A stretch of 64,000 nucleotides of DNA from Vibrio parahaemolyticus (GCF_900460535.1 NZ_UHIL01000001.1:372001-436000); one strand, 5' to 3'. Counted from the stretch's first letter, positions 1-10,353 are shown. Notes: a model not told the origin generated them from the sequence alone. A program made the numbers and translations.

Positions 1-60
1 TGAATTTTGTGCGAAAGTTCGAGATTTCGCTCGGGATTAAAATCGCGCAGTGAAAAAGGC

Positions 61-87
61 TAAAGTTGATTAAAATTTGGCCGATAT
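61..87 (+). promoter_or_regulatory. Sigma-28 (FliA) type promoter
   Basis: TAAAGTTG at 61-68, an 11-base spacer, and GCCGATAT at 80-87 match the enterobacterial FliA consensus (TAAAGTTT-N11-GCCGATAA) at nearly every position. It lies about 75 bases upstream of the start codon at 164. This implies that the small downstream gene is expressed with late flagellar genes. Confidence 0.75.
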
Positions 88-163
88 AATTGTCGGTAAG
101 GTTTTATTCGTAAATAAGGCCAAGCCATATTGACGAGTTGGGCGACTCTGAGGAGGGTTCGCA

Positions 164-628
164 ATGATTGTGTCACCGACCAACGTAAGTGTGCCACTGA
201 TCGCCCCATCCGTTAATGTGCAGACGGAACAAGCTGCTCGTGACAACAGAGTCCGAGAACCTGTGACGCCGACGGTCGCATTGGCAAAAACCAATGCCGA
301 GCGCAAAGTAAAAAGTGATGAGAAGCGACGACGTCAGTCCTCTTGGGATCCCTCTGAGCATCCCGATTACGAAGTGGACCATGAAGTTGATGCGCGTTAT
401 CACGAGGAGCCGGAAGACACGCTTGAAAGGCTTTTCGATTTACTGGCACTGAAATCGTACAGTGAAGATCAGGGAAAGGGCTATGCGATACGCTTTCGTT
501 TACCGAAGCGCATTTTGGATGCTGCGATCAACCAAGGATTGATGGAAAAGCGCAGGAAGGTGATCAAATTTCATTATGGTCATTCGGTCGTGCCCCATAC
601 CCCGTCAGAAGTGATAGCAGTATTATGA
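164..628 (+). CDS. Hypothetical protein, probably in the flagellar regulon
   Basis: This 154-residue protein has no signal peptide or membrane segment. Residues 1-45 are low in charge and Pro/Val/Thr-rich; the middle (about 48-85) is strongly charged and probably disordered. The C-terminal 70 residues look like a small folded domain. I do not recognise the family. The start is well supported: GAGGAGG at 150-156 sits seven bases before the ATG. A sigma-28 type promoter lies directly upstream, so a role in motility or chemotaxis is inferred from regulation only. The gene is a single unit ended by a strong hairpin at 651. Confidence 0.75.
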   Translation: MIVSPTNVSVPLIAPSVNVQTEQAARDNRVREPVTPTVALAKTNAERKVKSDEKRRRQSSWDPSEHPDYEVDHEVDARYHEEPEDTLERLFDLLALKSYSEDQGKGYAIRFRLPKRILDAAINQGLMEKRRKVIKFHYGHSVVPHTPSEVIAVL

Positions 629-650
629 CGAATCAATATCCTATCCAATA

Positions 651-691
651 AAAACGCTCCAATCAGCATGACTGACTGGAGCGTTTTCTTT
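651..691. terminator. Bidirectional rho-independent terminator
   Basis: AAAACGCTCC (651-660) pairs with GGAGCGTTTT (678-687), followed by a T-rich run on the + strand and preceded by A residues that give U on the - strand. It lies between two convergent genes and can end both. Confidence 0.85.
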
Positions 692-763
692 TTTCTTCTG
701 GATGCTTGAAGCCGTCGCCCAGCTGCAACCTTAATATCTCAAGTGCAGCCGTTAAAACCTAGA

Positions 764-3085
764 CTACTTCTTTGCTTTGGCGAAAGCCGCCGCAAATGCG
801 CCACCCATCGCATTGTTCGATGAGGAATCATCACGGCGAGGTTGACGACGTTGTGGTTGGTCATTACGACGCGGCGCTGCGGATGAGCGTTGACTGCGGT
901 TGTCTTGACCCGACTCGTCGTTTAAACGCATCGATAGACCGATACGCTTGCGCTGTACATCCACTTCCATCACTTTCACTTTAACGATGTCACCTGCTTT
1001 CACCACTTCACGCGGATCAGAAACGAAACGATCCGTCAGGGCTGAGATGTGCACTAAACCATCTTGGTGAACACCAATATCGACGAAAGCACCAAAGTTG
1101 GCCACGTTCGATACGACGCCTTCGAGAATCATGCCCGGTTCTAGATCTGCAACTGAGTTAACGCCTTCAGCGAAGGTTGCGGTTTTGAACTCCGGGCGAG
1201 GGTCTCGGCCTGGTTTGTCCAGCTCTTTGATGATATCGGTCACCGTTGGAACACCGAAGTGCTCATCGGTGTAATCCACCGCGTGCAGACCTTTAAGGAA
1301 CGTCGAATCGCCAATCAGTGCTTTGATGTCTTTACTATTCTTCTCGGCAATCGCTTTGACTACAGGGTAGGCTTCTGGGTGCACTGCAGAGGCATCCAGT
1401 GGGTTTTTACCATCCATAATACGAAGGAAACCCGCACACTGCTCGAACGCTTTAGGACCTAAACGAGGCACTTTCTTCAAAGTTGTACGTGCTTCGAAAC
1501 GACCGTTTTCATCACGGAAGTCGACAATGTTCTGTGCGATGGTGCTCGACAAGCCTGCAACGCGCGTCAGTAGCGCTGCAGAGGCAGTGTTCACATCAAC
1601 ACCCACCGCGTTTACACAGTCTTCGACAATCGCATCAAGACGTTTTGCCAGCATAGATTGGCTAACATCGTGCTGATATTGGCCCACACCGATCGATTTA
1701 GGATCGATTTTAACGAGCTCCGCTAGCGGGTCTTGCAGACGACGAGCAATCGACACCGCACCACGCAGAGATACGTCCATATTTGGGAACTCTTTCGCTG
1801 CAAGCTCAGACGCTGAGTAAACCGATGCCCCCGCTTCACTTACGATGATCTTCTGAACTTTCAGGTTGCCGCGTTTGATCACGTCTGCGACAAAGCTGTC
1901 GGTTTCACGCGAAGCCGTGCCGTTACCAATCGCAATCAAATCCACGTTGTATTTGCGCACCAACTGATCAACGATTTGCGCTGATTTATCGTATTGCTTT
2001 TGTGGTGGGTGAGGGTAGATGGTTTCTGTTGCAAGCACTTTACCAGTAGGATCGACAATAGCGATTTTAGAGCCTGTACGCAGACCCGGATCGAGACCCA
2101 GCGTCGCACGAGGGCCTGCCGGTGCTGCCATCAACAAATCTTTTAGGTTGGTGGCAAACACTTCAATCGCTTCGATTTCAGCGCGTTCTTTCATTGCACC
2201 CATCAGCTCGGTTTCCATGTGCATCGATACTTTGATGCGCCATGCCCAACTGATTACTTGTTTACGCCATGCGTCCGCCGGTGCGCTGCTTAGCGTCACG
2301 CCATAATGGTCGGCAATGATGGTTTCACAGTACGATTGGCGTGCACCTTCTTCTTGTTCTGGGTCGGCGTTCATCGCCAGCGTCAAAAAGCCTTCATTAC
2401 GGCCTCGTAACATCGCCAGTGCACGGTGTGATGGCACTTTGCTCAGTGGCTCGTTATGGTTGAAGTAATCTTTAAACTTCTCGCCTTCTTGCTCTTTACC
2501 TTCAACGACACGAGAAACCAGTTCCGCGTTGCGGTTTAGATGAGCACGAATTTTTTCAAGCAGGTTCGCATCCTCAGCAATGCGCTCCATGATGATTGCG
2601 CGAGCGCCATCCAGTGCCGCTTTGGTATCCGCGATGCCTTTGTCCGCATCAAGATATTTCGTCGCTTCGCTTTCTGGTTCAGTTTGTGGCTGGTTCCAAA
2701 GTGTATCCGCGAGAGGTTCTAAGCCAGCTTCAATCGCGATTTGGCCTTTGGTGCGGCGCTTTGGTTTGTATGGCAGGTAAAGGTCTTCCAGGCGAGTCTT
2801 GCTGTCGGCTTGCGTGATCTCTCGTTCTAGTTCTGGCGTCAGTTTGCCTTGTTCTTGGATCGACTTCAGAATGGTTTGACGGCGATCGTCGAGCTCGCGA
2901 AGGTATGACAGACGGCTGTCCAGAGTACGCAGTTGGGTATCATCAAGGCCACCTGTCACCTCTTTACGGTAACGTGCAATAAATGGGACCGTGTTACCAT
3001 CATCAATCAGGGTGACAGCGGCGTTGACTTGCTCTGGGCGAACATTCAGTTCTTGAGCAATCATGCGACAGATAGCTTGGCTCAT
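764..3085 (-). CDS. tex: Tex family RNA-binding transcription accessory protein
   Basis: Tex is a conserved cytoplasmic nucleic-acid-binding protein that affects transcription. The sequence shows the Tex N-terminal helical region, a YqgF/RuvC-like core ([10 protein letters not shown]), a helix-hairpin-helix region with the motif [16 protein letters not shown], and an S1 RNA-binding domain near the C-terminus ([16 protein letters not shown]). A basic, Arg/Gln-rich tail of about 50 residues follows S1. The start is placed at 3085 (773 aa) because AAAGAGAA lies at the right distance upstream; an in-frame ATG at 3148 is possible but lacks a clear ribosome site. It is a single-gene unit convergent with the gene at 164. 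Confidence 0.95.
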   Translation of the reverse strand: MSQAICRMIAQELNVRPEQVNAAVTLIDDGNTVPFIARYRKEVTGGLDDTQLRTLDSRLSYLRELDDRRQTILKSIQEQGKLTPELEREITQADSKTRLEDLYLPYKPKRRTKGQIAIEAGLEPLADTLWNQPQTEPESEATKYLDADKGIADTKAALDGARAIIMERIAEDANLLEKIRAHLNRNAELVSRVVEGKEQEGEKFKDYFNHNEPLSKVPSHRALAMLRGRNEGFLTLAMNADPEQEEGARQSYCETIIADHYGVTLSSAPADAWRKQVISWAWRIKVSMHMETELMGAMKERAEIEAIEVFATNLKDLLMAAPAGPRATLGLDPGLRTGSKIAIVDPTGKVLATETIYPHPPQKQYDKSAQIVDQLVRKYNVDLIAIGNGTASRETDSFVADVIKRGNLKVQKIIVSEAGASVYSASELAAKEFPNMDVSLRGAVSIARRLQDPLAELVKIDPKSIGVGQYQHDVSQSMLAKRLDAIVEDCVNAVGVDVNTASAALLTRVAGLSSTIAQNIVDFRDENGRFEARTTLKKVPRLGPKAFEQCAGFLRIMDGKNPLDASAVHPEAYPVVKAIAEKNSKDIKALIGDSTFLKGLHAVDYTDEHFGVPTVTDIIKELDKPGRDPRPEFKTATFAEGVNSVADLEPGMILEGVVSNVANFGAFVDIGVHQDGLVHISALTDRFVSDPREVVKAGDIVKVKVMEVDVQRKRIGLSMRLNDESGQDNRSQRSSAAPRRNDQPQRRQPRRDDSSSNNAMGGAFAAAFAKAKK

Positions 3086-3297
3086 CCGTGTATTCTCTTT
3101 TAATTCGGTTTGGATATTGGTTGTGTATAGAACATTGGGGTCATTCATAGAATTTGCAATGTTTTAAATTAGCTTCGCAAAAATTTACCGGGTGCTGGTG
3201 GACATCGGTCAGATTTATGTCAAAACTGTAATTAAATTGAGAACTTATAAGTTCTGTTGGCGACTAATTTTATATACCTTGGCTCACACGGATAATC

Positions 3298-5178
3298 ATG
3301 ATGAAAAAAATGTCTTTGGCTCTGGCACTCTCTAGTGCTCTCCTGATAGCCCCGTTTGGTTGGGCGCAATCCATCTCTGCAACCACGCAAGATCCCATCT
3401 ATCAACTTGATGATAAGTTAGTTTTAGGGCGGGTCGAAAGTGTGTATTACAGCGAAATTCCTGAGCTAAGTGACGTCCCTTTCATCGGTAAAATTGATAC
3501 CGGCGCTGACACCACCTCCATGCATGCAGAAAATATTCACGTAAGCAGCAGCAATCCCAAATACAAAAATCTTAAAGATGACAAACTGCTGTGGGCAATT
3601 GTCGATGATTTAGGTGGCACGCAAGCCAAATGGGAAGCCAACAGTTTTGAACCTTATCAAGTCACCGTCAGTTTCACGATTCAGCATCCTTATACTGGCA
3701 AAGAGATCACGGTAACCGACGATCTTGAGCGCATCAGTGCTATCCGCAGTCGCACCAGCAAAAAACCGATTTTGCGTCCAACCGTAAAAATGCCGATGAC
3801 GATTGCTGGGCATACGGTAGATACCGTGGTGAACCTTACCTCGCGCAAACAGTTCTCTGCGCCAATCCTGATTGGCAAAACTTACCTAGATGATAACGCG
3901 TGGGTGTTTGCTGGGTATGACTACCTGCAAGAACAACCCAACGCGAAAATGATTGGTAAGAAAGAGACGGTAGAAATCGAAGGCATTCCCTACAAAACCA
4001 GCGTTTCGACAAGCAGCCGTTACACCAACGTTCACGCTCTCGACATCAAAGTGGATAAAAAAGCCAAGCAAGTGTCGTTTACCTTAGAGGGTGAGAACGG
4101 CAAGCGCCATCCTATGACACTGCCATTGGTGCGCATGTTGAAAACCACCAAGAGCGAGCGACCTTTGGTGTATCTGCCTGTCAAGATTGACGAAAACGAA
4201 ACTCAGCAATGGTTGGTGTACTTACGAGACCGCAGCAAGTTCAGTTCGCAAATCCGTCTGGGCCGAGACGTAGTGAGCCAACATTTCGTAATAGATACCG
4301 ACAAAGAGAATTTGCTCGGTGGCGTGGAAAAAACCTTTAAGAGTGCACTGAAGTCCAAGCCATTGGTGATTTCACCGGAAGAGGAAGTGAACATTGATGG
4401 CTACGTGGTTCCCGCTTATCCAACCTTTACCGTGAAAACGCCATTATTACGCGTGAATGGATTTGAACTGAGTGAAAAGGGCAAAGACGAAGTCGCGACG
4501 TTCTATTTGAGCAACGAAAAAGGCAAAGAAGAAAAAATCACCAAACCCGTGCTGAAGAAACTCAAAGTCGGCGACATGGTGCGTCCTGTGGTGGAAGGTG
4601 ACTTCTTGTTCGGTAACAAAGAAAAGTCGATGGAGTTTGCTATCGACGTGCTAGATAAAGATGAAGAGCAGCCGTTTTTCGTTTTCGGCCACAACATGGC
4701 TAAAGGTGGCGTGCTACTGAATACGCGCGCTGATCACTTGCTCGATGCAAAACCTTTGTTCCGAGCCGGCCACATCGAAGTGGCCGAAGTGGAAGGCATG
4801 TCTTTCCCGGTCAAACTGGACACCGGTGCGGATGTCAGTTCTATCAATGCTAAGGACATCAAACTGTTCCAAAAAGATGGCAAAGACATGGTGAGCTTTA
4901 CCTACGAAAATGACCTCGGTATGCAAAAGGCCTTTACTCGCGAAGTGGTAGACGTAATGAAAATTACTGCGAAAAAAGGCGAGAAAGCAAACGTCCGTCC
5001 GGTGGTGGAAATGCACGTCAAACTGGGTGACTTAGAGAAGAAAATTCGCGTGAATTTGCAAGATCGCGGACGCTTTCATTACAGCATGATTTTGGGTAAA
5101 AACTTCTTAAAGTACGGTGCGTTAGTGGCGAGTGAAACCAATTACATCGTGACGAAAAAACCAGATTACGAAAAATAG
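3298..5178 (+). CDS. Secreted protein with four tandem retropepsin-like (RimB/RloA type) domains
   Basis: The 626-residue protein begins with a signal peptide (cleavage near residues 23-24, after GWAQ). It belongs to the family often labelled ATP-dependent zinc protease (PF05618), which resembles retropepsin aspartic proteases. Domain 1 carries DTGAD at residues 67-71 and the last domain carries DTGAD at 508-512. Between them are two further units with the same layout that lack the catalytic aspartate: around residues 232-250 (SVSTSSRYTN in place of KLDTGADVSS) and around 370-395. Each unit ends in a similar block (NLTSRKQFSAPILIG, YLRDRSKFSSQIRLG, NLQDRGRFHYSMILG). The protein is probably periplasmic; its substrate is unknown. 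It is monocistronic. Confidence 0.8.
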   Translation: MMKKMSLALALSSALLIAPFGWAQSISATTQDPIYQLDDKLVLGRVESVYYSEIPELSDVPFIGKIDTGADTTSMHAENIHVSSSNPKYKNLKDDKLLWAIVDDLGGTQAKWEANSFEPYQVTVSFTIQHPYTGKEITVTDDLERISAIRSRTSKKPILRPTVKMPMTIAGHTVDTVVNLTSRKQFSAPILIGKTYLDDNAWVFAGYDYLQEQPNAKMIGKKETVEIEGIPYKTSVSTSSRYTNVHALDIKVDKKAKQVSFTLEGENGKRHPMTLPLVRMLKTTKSERPLVYLPVKIDENETQQWLVYLRDRSKFSSQIRLGRDVVSQHFVIDTDKENLLGGVEKTFKSALKSKPLVISPEEEVNIDGYVVPAYPTFTVKTPLLRVNGFELSEKGKDEVATFYLSNEKGKEEKITKPVLKKLKVGDMVRPVVEGDFLFGNKEKSMEFAIDVLDKDEEQPFFVFGHNMAKGGVLLNTRADHLLDAKPLFRAGHIEVAEVEGMSFPVKLDTGADVSSINAKDIKLFQKDGKDMVSFTYENDLGMQKAFTREVVDVMKITAKKGEKANVRPVVEMHVKLGDLEKKIRVNLQDRGRFHYSMILGKNFLKYGALVASETNYIVTKKPDYEK

Positions 5179-5205
5179 TCGAACTGTCGCCTAACCTAAT
5201 TACCA

Positions 5206-5246
5206 ATACCCAAAGTCCGCTCTGAGAATCTTGTGGCTTTGGGTAT
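5206..5246. repeat. Intergenic inverted repeat
   Basis: ATACCCAAAG (5206-5215) pairs perfectly with CTTTGGGTAT (5237-5246), with a 21-base loop. It lies between the protease-like gene and greB. The form resembles the dispersed palindromic repeats common between Vibrio genes; it has no U run and is not a canonical terminator. Confidence 0.5.
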
Positions 5247-5332
5247 AATTCTAGGTTTAGGATGAAGATCGCGTAAGCGTCGATGCTGCTGAATGTGCGG
5301 CATTTTTTATGCCGAAATGAATAGGAGCCAAA

Positions 5333-5824
5333 TTGAAAACTAAGCTGATTACCCGTGAAGGTTATAACAAACTCAAGCAAGAGCACGATTACCTCTGGAA
5401 TGAAAAGCGTCCAGAAATCACCAAGATCGTGACGTGGGCGGCCAGCCTTGGCGATCGTTCGGAAAATGCTGACTACACCTTCAATAAACGACTGCTGCGT
5501 CAAATCGATCGACGCGTTCGTTTTCTCAGAAAGTTTTTACCTGAAGTCACCATCGTAGATTACTCACCTCAACAAGAAGGCAAAGTCTTTTTTGGTGCTT
5601 GGGTCGAGATTGAAAACGAAGCCGGTGATGTGAAGAAGTTCCGCATTGTGGGGCCAGAAGAAATATATGGCGATGCCAAAGATTACATCTCCATTGATTC
5701 CCCTATGGCCAGAGCCATGTTGAAAAAGCAAGTGGATGAAGAATTTACCGTTCGAACGCCGGAAGGTGACAAAGAGTGGTTCATCAATTCGATTGAATAC
5801 AACAAGCAAAGCGCAGAATCTTAA
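5333..5824 (+). CDS. greB: Transcript cleavage factor GreB
   Basis: GreB binds the secondary channel of RNA polymerase and stimulates cleavage of the backtracked 3' end. The 163-residue protein has the N-terminal coiled-coil domain with the family signature (LGDRSENADY at about residues 39-48, where the acidic tip residues lie) and the C-terminal FKBP-like domain (IVGPEEIYGD, ISIDSPMARAMLKK). Length and the basic N-domain fit GreB rather than GreA. Translation starts at TTG 5333, five bases after AGGAG at 5323-5327; no in-frame ATG lies nearby. Confidence 0.95.
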   Translation: MKTKLITREGYNKLKQEHDYLWNEKRPEITKIVTWAASLGDRSENADYTFNKRLLRQIDRRVRFLRKFLPEVTIVDYSPQQEGKVFFGAWVEIENEAGDVKKFRIVGPEEIYGDAKDYISIDSPMARAMLKKQVDEEFTVRTPEGDKEWFINSIEYNKQSAES

Positions 5825-5936
5825 CTTCCTCGACCTTGAAACATTCGGCGAGCGAAGTGCGTTTGCCAATGATGTTGACCTATTTTTATGCGCCCTCATT
5901 TGAGGGCGCGAGCTGTATTTACTGGAGAGGTATAAA

Positions 5937-6329
5937 ATGAAAGCCGTGATTTGTGGTGCTGTGTTGATGATGGCTATTTCGCTTCCTACTGTCGCTCAAG
6001 AAGAGCTAAAAGGGTGTGATGCCAAAGAGTTTGCACTTGAGCAGCAAATTGAATACGCCACAGTACAAGGTAATCAAAAGCGCATTGATGGATTAAAACG
6101 AGCCCTTGCTGCGATTGAGGATGAATGCTCGGAAGAAGATTTACGCGAAAAACTGCAAGCAGAAGTCGAACAAAAAGCGCAAAAAGTAAAAGCTCGCGAG
6201 CTAGAATTGGCAGAGGCACAAACGTCGGGTTCGAGCGACAAAATCGAGAAAAAGCGCCGAAAGTTAGATGAAGCGCAAAAAGAATTGTTAGACGCTAAAC
6301 GTGAGTTGGAATGGAATTACGGCCAGTAG
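5937..6329 (+). CDS. DUF1090 family periplasmic protein (YqjC-like)
   Basis: The 130-residue protein has a signal peptide (MKAVICGAVLMMAISLPTVAQ, cleavage near residue 20) and a mature part that is almost entirely charged helix, predicted as coiled coil. Two cysteines (residues 28 and 61) may form a disulfide. This layout matches DUF1090 proteins such as E. coli YqjC, whose function is unknown. AGAGG at 5927-5931 precedes the ATG. A GC-rich hairpin (5890-5909) just upstream lacks a U run. Confidence 0.8.
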   Translation: MKAVICGAVLMMAISLPTVAQEELKGCDAKEFALEQQIEYATVQGNQKRIDGLKRALAAIEDECSEEDLREKLQAEVEQKAQKVKARELELAEAQTSGSSDKIEKKRRKLDEAQKELLDAKRELEWNYGQ

Positions 6330-6547
6330 GCACACCGACCTTTGCGGCGGTTAAAGCCATCTCTCACCGCAGTTTTGTGGCGTTGTTCACATCTCGAAAC
6401 AAAGTCAATATCGCTAAATACTTAGGGCGGCGCGCAAATAATTTCCCAAAACCGCGTCTAAGATAAAAAGAGTAACAATTTGCACAAGCACGTTTGAAAA
6501 AACAGTGATACATTTTCGTCAACAGATGCTTCTGAAAGGATGTTTCA

Positions 6548-7267
6548 ATGCAGGAAAATCATAAAATTTTAGTGGTTGATGACGATGCTCGTTTGCGTGC
6601 TCTGTTGGAGCGTTACCTTTCTGAGCAAGGTTTTCAAGTCCGTAGTGTAGCAAACGGCGAACAAATGGATCGCCTACTAACACGCGAAAACTTTCACCTA
6701 ATGGTATTGGATTTGATGTTACCAGGCGAAGATGGCTTGTCGATTTGTCGCCGTTTACGCCATGCCAATAACATGTTGCCAATTCTGATGCTGACAGCAA
6801 AAGGTGACGAGGTTGACCGTATTGTTGGTTTGGAAGTTGGTGCGGACGATTACCTACCTAAACCGTTCAACCCGCGTGAACTACTCGCTCGTATTAAAGC
6901 GGTTTTACGTCGCCAAACGGTTGAGCTACCGGGCGCGCCAAGTACGGAAGAAAAAGTGGTCGAGTTTGGCGAGTTTCGTTTAAATCTCGGCACGCGTGAA
7001 ATGTTCCGTGGTGATGAGGCGATGCCATTAACATCGGGTGAATTTGCGGTGTTGAAATCACTGGTAACCAACGCGCGTGAGCCAATGTCGCGTGATAAGC
7101 TGATGAATATGGCGCGTGGTCGTGAATACTCGGCGATGGAGCGTTCTATCGACGTACAAATTTCTCGTCTACGCCGCATGTTGGAAGACGATCCGAGTAA
7201 ACCTCGCTACATCCAGACCGTATGGGGTTTAGGTTACGTATTTGTCCCAGACGGTAAAGAGTCGTAA
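6548..7267 (+). CDS. ompR: Response regulator OmpR
   Basis: OmpR is the transcription factor of the EnvZ-OmpR system, which adjusts porin and other gene expression to osmolarity. The 239-residue protein has a receiver domain with the acidic pocket at residues 11-13, the phosphoacceptor at Asp55 (VLDLMLPGEDG) and the conserved Lys in LPKPFNPREL. A winged-helix DNA-binding domain follows (SIDVQISRLRRMLEDDP, VWGLGYVFVPD). AAAGGA at 6535-6540 precedes the ATG. envZ follows after about 105 bases, and the two are very likely co-transcribed. Confidence 0.97.
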   Translation: MQENHKILVVDDDARLRALLERYLSEQGFQVRSVANGEQMDRLLTRENFHLMVLDLMLPGEDGLSICRRLRHANNMLPILMLTAKGDEVDRIVGLEVGADDYLPKPFNPRELLARIKAVLRRQTVELPGAPSTEEKVVEFGEFRLNLGTREMFRGDEAMPLTSGEFAVLKSLVTNAREPMSRDKLMNMARGREYSAMERSIDVQISRLRRMLEDDPSKPRYIQTVWGLGYVFVPDGKES

Positions 7268-7372
7268 CTCTTACTCGCTTAACCGGCAATCGGTTTTTAA
7301 AACTTCGGCCATCAAATTTCCTTCTTATTTGGTGGCCGAGGTTTTCGCAATTAGGATCATCAGGAAATTTCC

Positions 7373-8665
7373 ATGCGAATCCGAAGTTCACTGACACAAT
7401 CTATTCTACTGTTCATCTCCTTGCTTCTCGCTAGCCAAGTCTTTTCTTATTACGCCGTTTTTAACTACGCGTTGATGCCAAGCCTGCAACAGTTCAACAA
7501 AATTCTCGCTCACGAACTGAATCTGGTTCTCGATGAAGATGGCCCGCTCAAATCGGATGCACCATTGCGTCGCCAGTTATTAGAAAGGTTGGGCGTGACA
7601 GTTCACAGCATCAACAGCGAGAAGGCAGTTGAGTTTAACCATGCGATGTCGATTGATTTGATGTCGGAGGAAATGACTCAAGAGCTAGGCTCACCAACCG
7701 AAGTACGCCTGCTGCTAGGTAGTGAAAGCTACATTTTGTGGATGCACATCGAGAAGCTGCCCAATTCCATTATTCGCATCCCGCTGTCTGAGCTGCAAGA
7801 AGAGGACTTTGCGCCGCTATTTCGCAACAGCCTGATCATGGCGCTATTAATTATCGCAGGTGGTTGGTTGTTTATTCGCTTGCAAAACCGGCCGTTATTG
7901 GCGTTGCAACGAGCGGCAGAAGGCGTTGGGAGAGGGGAAATTCCCCCACCGCTACCAGAAAAAGGCGCATCGGAAATTCGTTCGGTAACTCGTGCGTTTA
8001 ACCAGATGTCGAAAGGGATTCAAGAGCTCGAAGAAGACCGCGCTCTGTTAATGGCAGGCATCAGTCATGATTTACGTACGCCGCTGACGCGAATTCGTCT
8101 CGCTACTGAAATGATGTCGCCAGAAGACAGCTATTTGGCGGAAGGGATCATCAGTGACACTGAAGAGTGCAATGAGATCATCAGTCAATTTATGGATTAT
8201 CTAAAGCCTGTAAACAAAGAATCGTTTGAGTCGGTTGATGTCAGTACCATCGCTAGTGACGTGGCGAGCTCTGAAGGGGGATATGAAGTCGAGATTGAAA
8301 CGGACTTGAACATGCACCTTCCTCCTGCGAAAGGCAGCCCGATTGCTATTAAGCGAGCGGTGAGTAACTTAGTTGTCAACGCACTGCGTTACGGCAACGG
8401 TTGGGTGAAAATCAGCACAGGCGTGACGGCAGACAAACAGTTGGTTTGGATATGCGTAGAAGATAACGGTCCGGGGATTGAGCAGTCGCAAATCGCGAAG
8501 TTGTTCGAACCGTTTACCCGTGGTGATACGGCGCGTGGCAGCGAAGGTACTGGTCTGGGTTTAGCGATTGTAAAACGTATTGTTATCCAACATTCAGGTT
8601 CGGTGGTGATGCGTAATCGCAGTGAAGGCGGCTTGATCGCCCAAATCAGTTTCCCGACCAAATAA
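7373..8665 (+). CDS. envZ: Osmosensor histidine kinase EnvZ
   Basis: EnvZ is the inner-membrane kinase/phosphatase partner of OmpR. The 430-residue protein has a first membrane segment (about residues 10-32), a periplasmic domain, a second membrane segment (about 152-167, [15 protein letters not shown]), a HAMP linker, the H-box with phosphorylated His232 ([12 protein letters not shown]), and the ATPase domain with N box ([10 protein letters not shown]), G1 (DNGPGIE) and G2 ([12 protein letters not shown]). The periplasmic part is diverged from enteric EnvZ, as is usual outside the Enterobacterales. A strong terminator follows at 8677. Confidence 0.96.
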   Translation: MRIRSSLTQSILLFISLLLASQVFSYYAVFNYALMPSLQQFNKILAHELNLVLDEDGPLKSDAPLRRQLLERLGVTVHSINSEKAVEFNHAMSIDLMSEEMTQELGSPTEVRLLLGSESYILWMHIEKLPNSIIRIPLSELQEEDFAPLFRNSLIMALLIIAGGWLFIRLQNRPLLALQRAAEGVGRGEIPPPLPEKGASEIRSVTRAFNQMSKGIQELEEDRALLMAGISHDLRTPLTRIRLATEMMSPEDSYLAEGIISDTEECNEIISQFMDYLKPVNKESFESVDVSTIASDVASSEGGYEVEIETDLNMHLPPAKGSPIAIKRAVSNLVVNALRYGNGWVKISTGVTADKQLVWICVEDNGPGIEQSQIAKLFEPFTRGDTARGSEGTGLGLAIVKRIVIQHSGSVVMRNRSEGGLIAQISFPTK

Positions 8666-8676
8666 CCCTCTAAAAC

Positions 8677-8711
8677 CAAAAAGCCCAACCAAAAATGTGG
8701 TTGGGCTTTTT
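8677..8711. terminator. Bidirectional terminator after envZ and xanP
   Basis: AAAAAGCCCAACC (8678-8690) pairs with GGTTGGGCTTTTT (8699-8711). The poly-A and poly-T flanks let it work for envZ on the + strand and for the permease on the - strand. Confidence 0.9.
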
Positions 8712-8729
8712 AGTTTCTAAGTACAAGTA

Positions 8730-10121
8730 TTAAGACTCTTTCACTTCTTGAGCGACAAGTTCATCTTCTTCTGTCAGTTTTTCTGGAAGCAGCAAGTTCA
8801 GCAGTATCGCGGTGATACCGCCAGCAGCCACACCGGTTGAGAAGATGCTTTTAATAAACTCAGGCATAAACTGCAGAATCTCAGGTTTCTGAGCGATACC
8901 TAACCCCATCGAGAATGACAACGCCATAATCAGAATCGCGCGGCGGTCGAGGTCAACACGCGAGATAATGCGCACGCCTGCAGCGGCAATGGTACCGAAC
9001 ATCACGATGGTTGCACCACCAAGTACAGGTTCTGGGATCAGCTGAACAAAACTGGCCACGCCCGGGAATAGACCAAGAATCACTAACATGCCCGAGATAA
9101 AGTAACCCACGTAACGGCTTGCGACGCCCGTTAGCATGATAATGCCGTTGTTTTGACTGAAGGTAGAGTTTGGAAAGCTGTTGAATACCGCAGCGATAGT
9201 CGAGTTCAGGCCGTCCGCTAATACCCCACCTTTGATACGCTTCATGTAAATAGGGCCTTTAACTGGCTCGCCAGATACTTCAGACGTTGCGGTAATGTCG
9301 CCGATCGCTTCCAACGCCGTGATAAAGAAAATCAGCACGAGAGGGATAAATAGTGACCAGTCAAATGACAAGCCGTACTGCATCGGAATCGGTAGCGCAA
9401 CGAGGTTGGTTTCCCCCAATTTTGAGGTGTCGACCATACCCATGAAGTATGCCATTACATAGCCAACTAGCATGGCAATCACGATCGAAGCCACGCGAAT
9501 GTAAGGGTTTTTAGAACGATTCAAAATCACAATTAGCCCAAGTACGGTACCAGCGAGCGCCAGTTTGTCTAAGCTACCAAAAGTACCGTCGCCCATTGCA
9601 GCATAGCCTCCACCCATAGAAACCAAGCCGACTTGGATCAGCGTCAGGCCAATCAGAGTTACGACAATGCCAGAGACGAGAGGTGTGATGATGCGACGTG
9701 CATGCTCAAGCACACGAGACAGTAAAATCTCGGCAAAAGAGGCGACTAAAATCGTCCCGAAAATCGCCGCCATCATGGTGCTGATGTCCGCGCCACCTGC
9801 TTTGAGTGATAAACCCGCACCGATGATTGGACCCAAAAAGTTAAAGCTGGTGCCTTGCACCGATAGCAAGCCGGAGCCGACAGGGCCAAAGGTACGGATT
9901 TGGATAAAGGAAGAAACACCAGATGCAAACAGCGACATGCTGATAATGGTGTTGGTTTGATCGGCCGGAACGCCCAAAGATTGGCAAATGATTAAGGAAG
10001 GTGTAATCACCGCAACGAACATCGCCAATAAATGCTGAAGTGCAGCAAAAATCGTTTGTGGCAGTGGTGGACGATCATTTAATTGATAGACCAGTTCCGA
10101 AGATCGGTTTGAAGTTGTCAT
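8730..10121 (-). CDS. xanP: NCS2 family xanthine/purine permease
   Basis: This is a nucleobase:proton symporter of the NCS2 (nucleobase-ascorbate transporter) family with about 14 hydrophobic segments. The family motifs are visible: QGTSFNF in TM3, EAIGDITA in TM8 and NNGIIMLTG in TM10. The sequence looks closer to XanP/UapA-type purine permeases than to UraA; substrate choice between xanthine and urate cannot be settled by eye. The start is set at 10121 (463 aa, MTTSNRSS), after a GCGAGAC ribosome site. The promoter at 10271-10308 carries a PurR-type operator, which supports a purine substrate. Confidence 0.88.
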   Translation of the reverse strand: MTTSNRSSELVYQLNDRPPLPQTIFAALQHLLAMFVAVITPSLIICQSLGVPADQTNTIISMSLFASGVSSFIQIRTFGPVGSGLLSVQGTSFNFLGPIIGAGLSLKAGGADISTMMAAIFGTILVASFAEILLSRVLEHARRIITPLVSGIVVTLIGLTLIQVGLVSMGGGYAAMGDGTFGSLDKLALAGTVLGLIVILNRSKNPYIRVASIVIAMLVGYVMAYFMGMVDTSKLGETNLVALPIPMQYGLSFDWSLFIPLVLIFFITALEAIGDITATSEVSGEPVKGPIYMKRIKGGVLADGLNSTIAAVFNSFPNSTFSQNNGIIMLTGVASRYVGYFISGMLVILGLFPGVASFVQLIPEPVLGGATIVMFGTIAAAGVRIISRVDLDRRAILIMALSFSMGLGIAQKPEILQFMPEFIKSIFSTGVAAGGITAILLNLLLPEKLTEEDELVAQEVKES

Positions 10122-10270
10122 GATTTGTCTCGCTAGTCGCAATGTGTTCCCAGATCTCGCTGAATGGGAGGGCTGGGTGGAGTTGACGTCGTTACCTGTG
10201 ATTGCTGTTAATCAGTGTCAACTCAGGTTGGTGAAGTGTGATGAGGCACACTCTAGAAATTTTGAGCGCG

Positions 10271-10308
10271 ATTATAGAGAGATTTATCCAAAAAGCAATC
10301 GTTTGCTA
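10271..10308 (-). promoter_or_regulatory. Promoter of the purine permease with overlapping PurR-type box
   Basis: On the - strand TTGCTT (10298-10293) and TATAAT (10276-10271) form a sigma-70 promoter with a 16-base spacer. The -35 is covered by a palindrome, AAGCAATCGTTTGCTA at 10293-10308, which fits the PurR consensus ANGCAANCGNTTNCNT at 11 of 12 fixed positions. Repression by PurR with bound purine is the expected control. Confidence 0.75.
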
Positions 10309-10322
10309 TTTGTGGCGGCACT

Positions 10323-10344
10323 AAAAAACGAGCCATTTGGCTCG
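10323..10344 (-). terminator. Terminator of the recG transcript
   Basis: CGAGCC (10329-10334) pairs with GGCTCG (10339-10344); on the - strand the hairpin is followed by six U residues (A run at 10323-10328). It lies ten bases beyond the recG stop codon. Confidence 0.85.
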
Positions 10345-10353
10345 CTTTAAGAT

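Noticed and set aside
5890..5909. GC-rich hairpin GCGCCCTC-ATTT-GAGGGCGC as a greB terminator
   Set aside because: No U run follows on either strand, so it is only a hairpin by the available evidence.
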